Source: an uncultured Dialister sp. (GTDB lineage: Bacteria; Bacillota; Negativicutes; Veillonellales; Dialisteraceae). Taken from it: 6,446 nt of DNA. The DNA lies in assembly GCA_900545785.1 (NCBI GenBank), contig URAA01000086.1, forward strand, positions 1-6,446, read 5' to 3'. Each line of letters opens with the position of its first letter. Position 1 is the first letter of the stretch. The notes beneath the pieces are model-generated. The model saw nothing but the letters and a program-made list of their open reading frames with translations. It was not told the origin of the DNA and did no database searches. Below are positions 6,091-6,446 of the stretch, in pieces. A program made the position numbers and the translations under genes.

Positions 6091-6446
6091 ATGAGTGTAA
6101 ATCAAAGATTGGTAAATGATCTGAATGACAATTTATTTGATACAATTTTAGAATTGGAAAACAGAGTAGAATGTTATGAATTTTTTGAAGATCTATGTAC
6201 AATTAATGAATTGAGAGATATGTCACAACGATTGGAAGTGGCAAGAATGCTTCGGAAAGGCGAAAAGTACGATAAAATAGAGCAGGTGACCGGCGCTTCG
6301 ACTGCGACTATCAGCAGAGTCAAGCGGGCACTGATTTATGGTGCCGACGGATACATAAAAATGTTGGACAGAAAAGAAAAAAAGGAAAAAACAATAAAAG
6401 TTCTTTCCCATATGACTCATACCGGATTTAAAGCTTACGATATTCG
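6091..6446 (+). CDS. yerC: YerC/YecD-type TrpR-like helix-turn-helix protein (3' end cut by window)
   Basis: 118 complete codons are visible with no stop before the window ends. The protein closely resembles the B. subtilis YerC family of TrpR-related DNA-binding proteins. Family blocks: LFDTILEL at 15-22, ECYEFFEDLCTINEL at 27-41, the highly conserved SQRLEVARMLRKGEKYDKIE at 45-64, and the recognition region TGASTATISRVKRAL at 67-81, a helix-turn-helix of the TrpR superfamily. The ATG at 6091 is six bases after AAAGGAG (6078-6084). The ligand and targets of YerC proteins are not well established; tryptophan sensing should not be assumed. As I recall, family members are about 100 residues, so the basic stretch after residue 93 (RKEKKEKTIKV) and the continuation through SHMTHTGFKAYDI may be an extension or fusion. 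It has its own promoter, divergent from metNIQ. Confidence 0.9.
   Translation, partial: MSVNQRLVNDLNDNLFDTILELENRVECYEFFEDLCTINELRDMSQRLEVARMLRKGEKYDKIEQVTGASTATISRVKRALIYGADGYIKMLDRKEKKEKTIKVLSHMTHTGFKAYDI

Noticed and set aside
6223..6420. 65-residue minus-strand open frame at the right end
   Set aside because: It is the antisense shadow of the yerC-like gene, which matches its family closely.

Overview
The window looks like a chromosomal segment of a low-to-moderate-GC, Gram-negative-type Firmicute (Negativicutes, possibly Veillonellaceae-like). The inference rests on a mixture of signals. HldE makes ADP-heptose for lipopolysaccharide and so points to an outer membrane. A SAM-I (S-box) riboswitch with an intrinsic-terminator platform, a YerC-type TrpR-like protein, a viroplasmin-domain RNase H, and AGGAG ribosome-binding sites are all typical of Firmicutes. 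Genus cannot be fixed from the sequence alone.

Layout, left to right. (1) 2-1108 (+): 3' two thirds of hldE, cut by the window start. (2) 1119-1176: 14-bp inverted repeat between convergent genes, probably a two-way terminator with an unusually long loop. (3) 1180-2397 (-): complete MFS efflux-type transporter of the EntS/MFS_3 class. (4) 2398-2542: divergent AT-rich promoter region. (5) 2543-3157 (+): RNase H1 with an N-terminal hybrid-binding (viroplasmin) domain and a full catalytic tetrad. (6) 3164-3200: strong 17-bp two-way terminator. (7) 5752 down to 3208 (-): the methionine ABC importer operon metN-metI-metQ. (8) 5765-5905 (-): its SAM-I riboswitch leader, whose antiterminator and terminator pairings can both be read, behind a TTGACT-N17-TAAAAT promoter. 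(9) 6003-6446 (+): an extended -10 promoter, a leader hairpin and the start of a divergent yerC-like gene that runs off the window end.

Functionally, the clearest unit is the methionine module. MetQ is a lipoprotein that captures methionine, MetI is the membrane channel and MetN the ATPase with a NIL regulatory domain. When SAM is plentiful the leader should fold into the aptamer and release the terminator, shutting the operon off; when SAM is low a 10-bp antiterminator should form. The riboswitch independently supports methionine (or a close relative) as the substrate.

The other genes are housekeeping or accessory single genes. I found no mobile element, CRISPR array, tRNA/rRNA or defence system, and nothing that I would call a previously undescribed system. 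The points most worth a second look are the riboswitch details, the leader hairpin next to the yerC ribosome-binding site, a possible C-terminal extension of YerC, and the long-loop inverted repeat.
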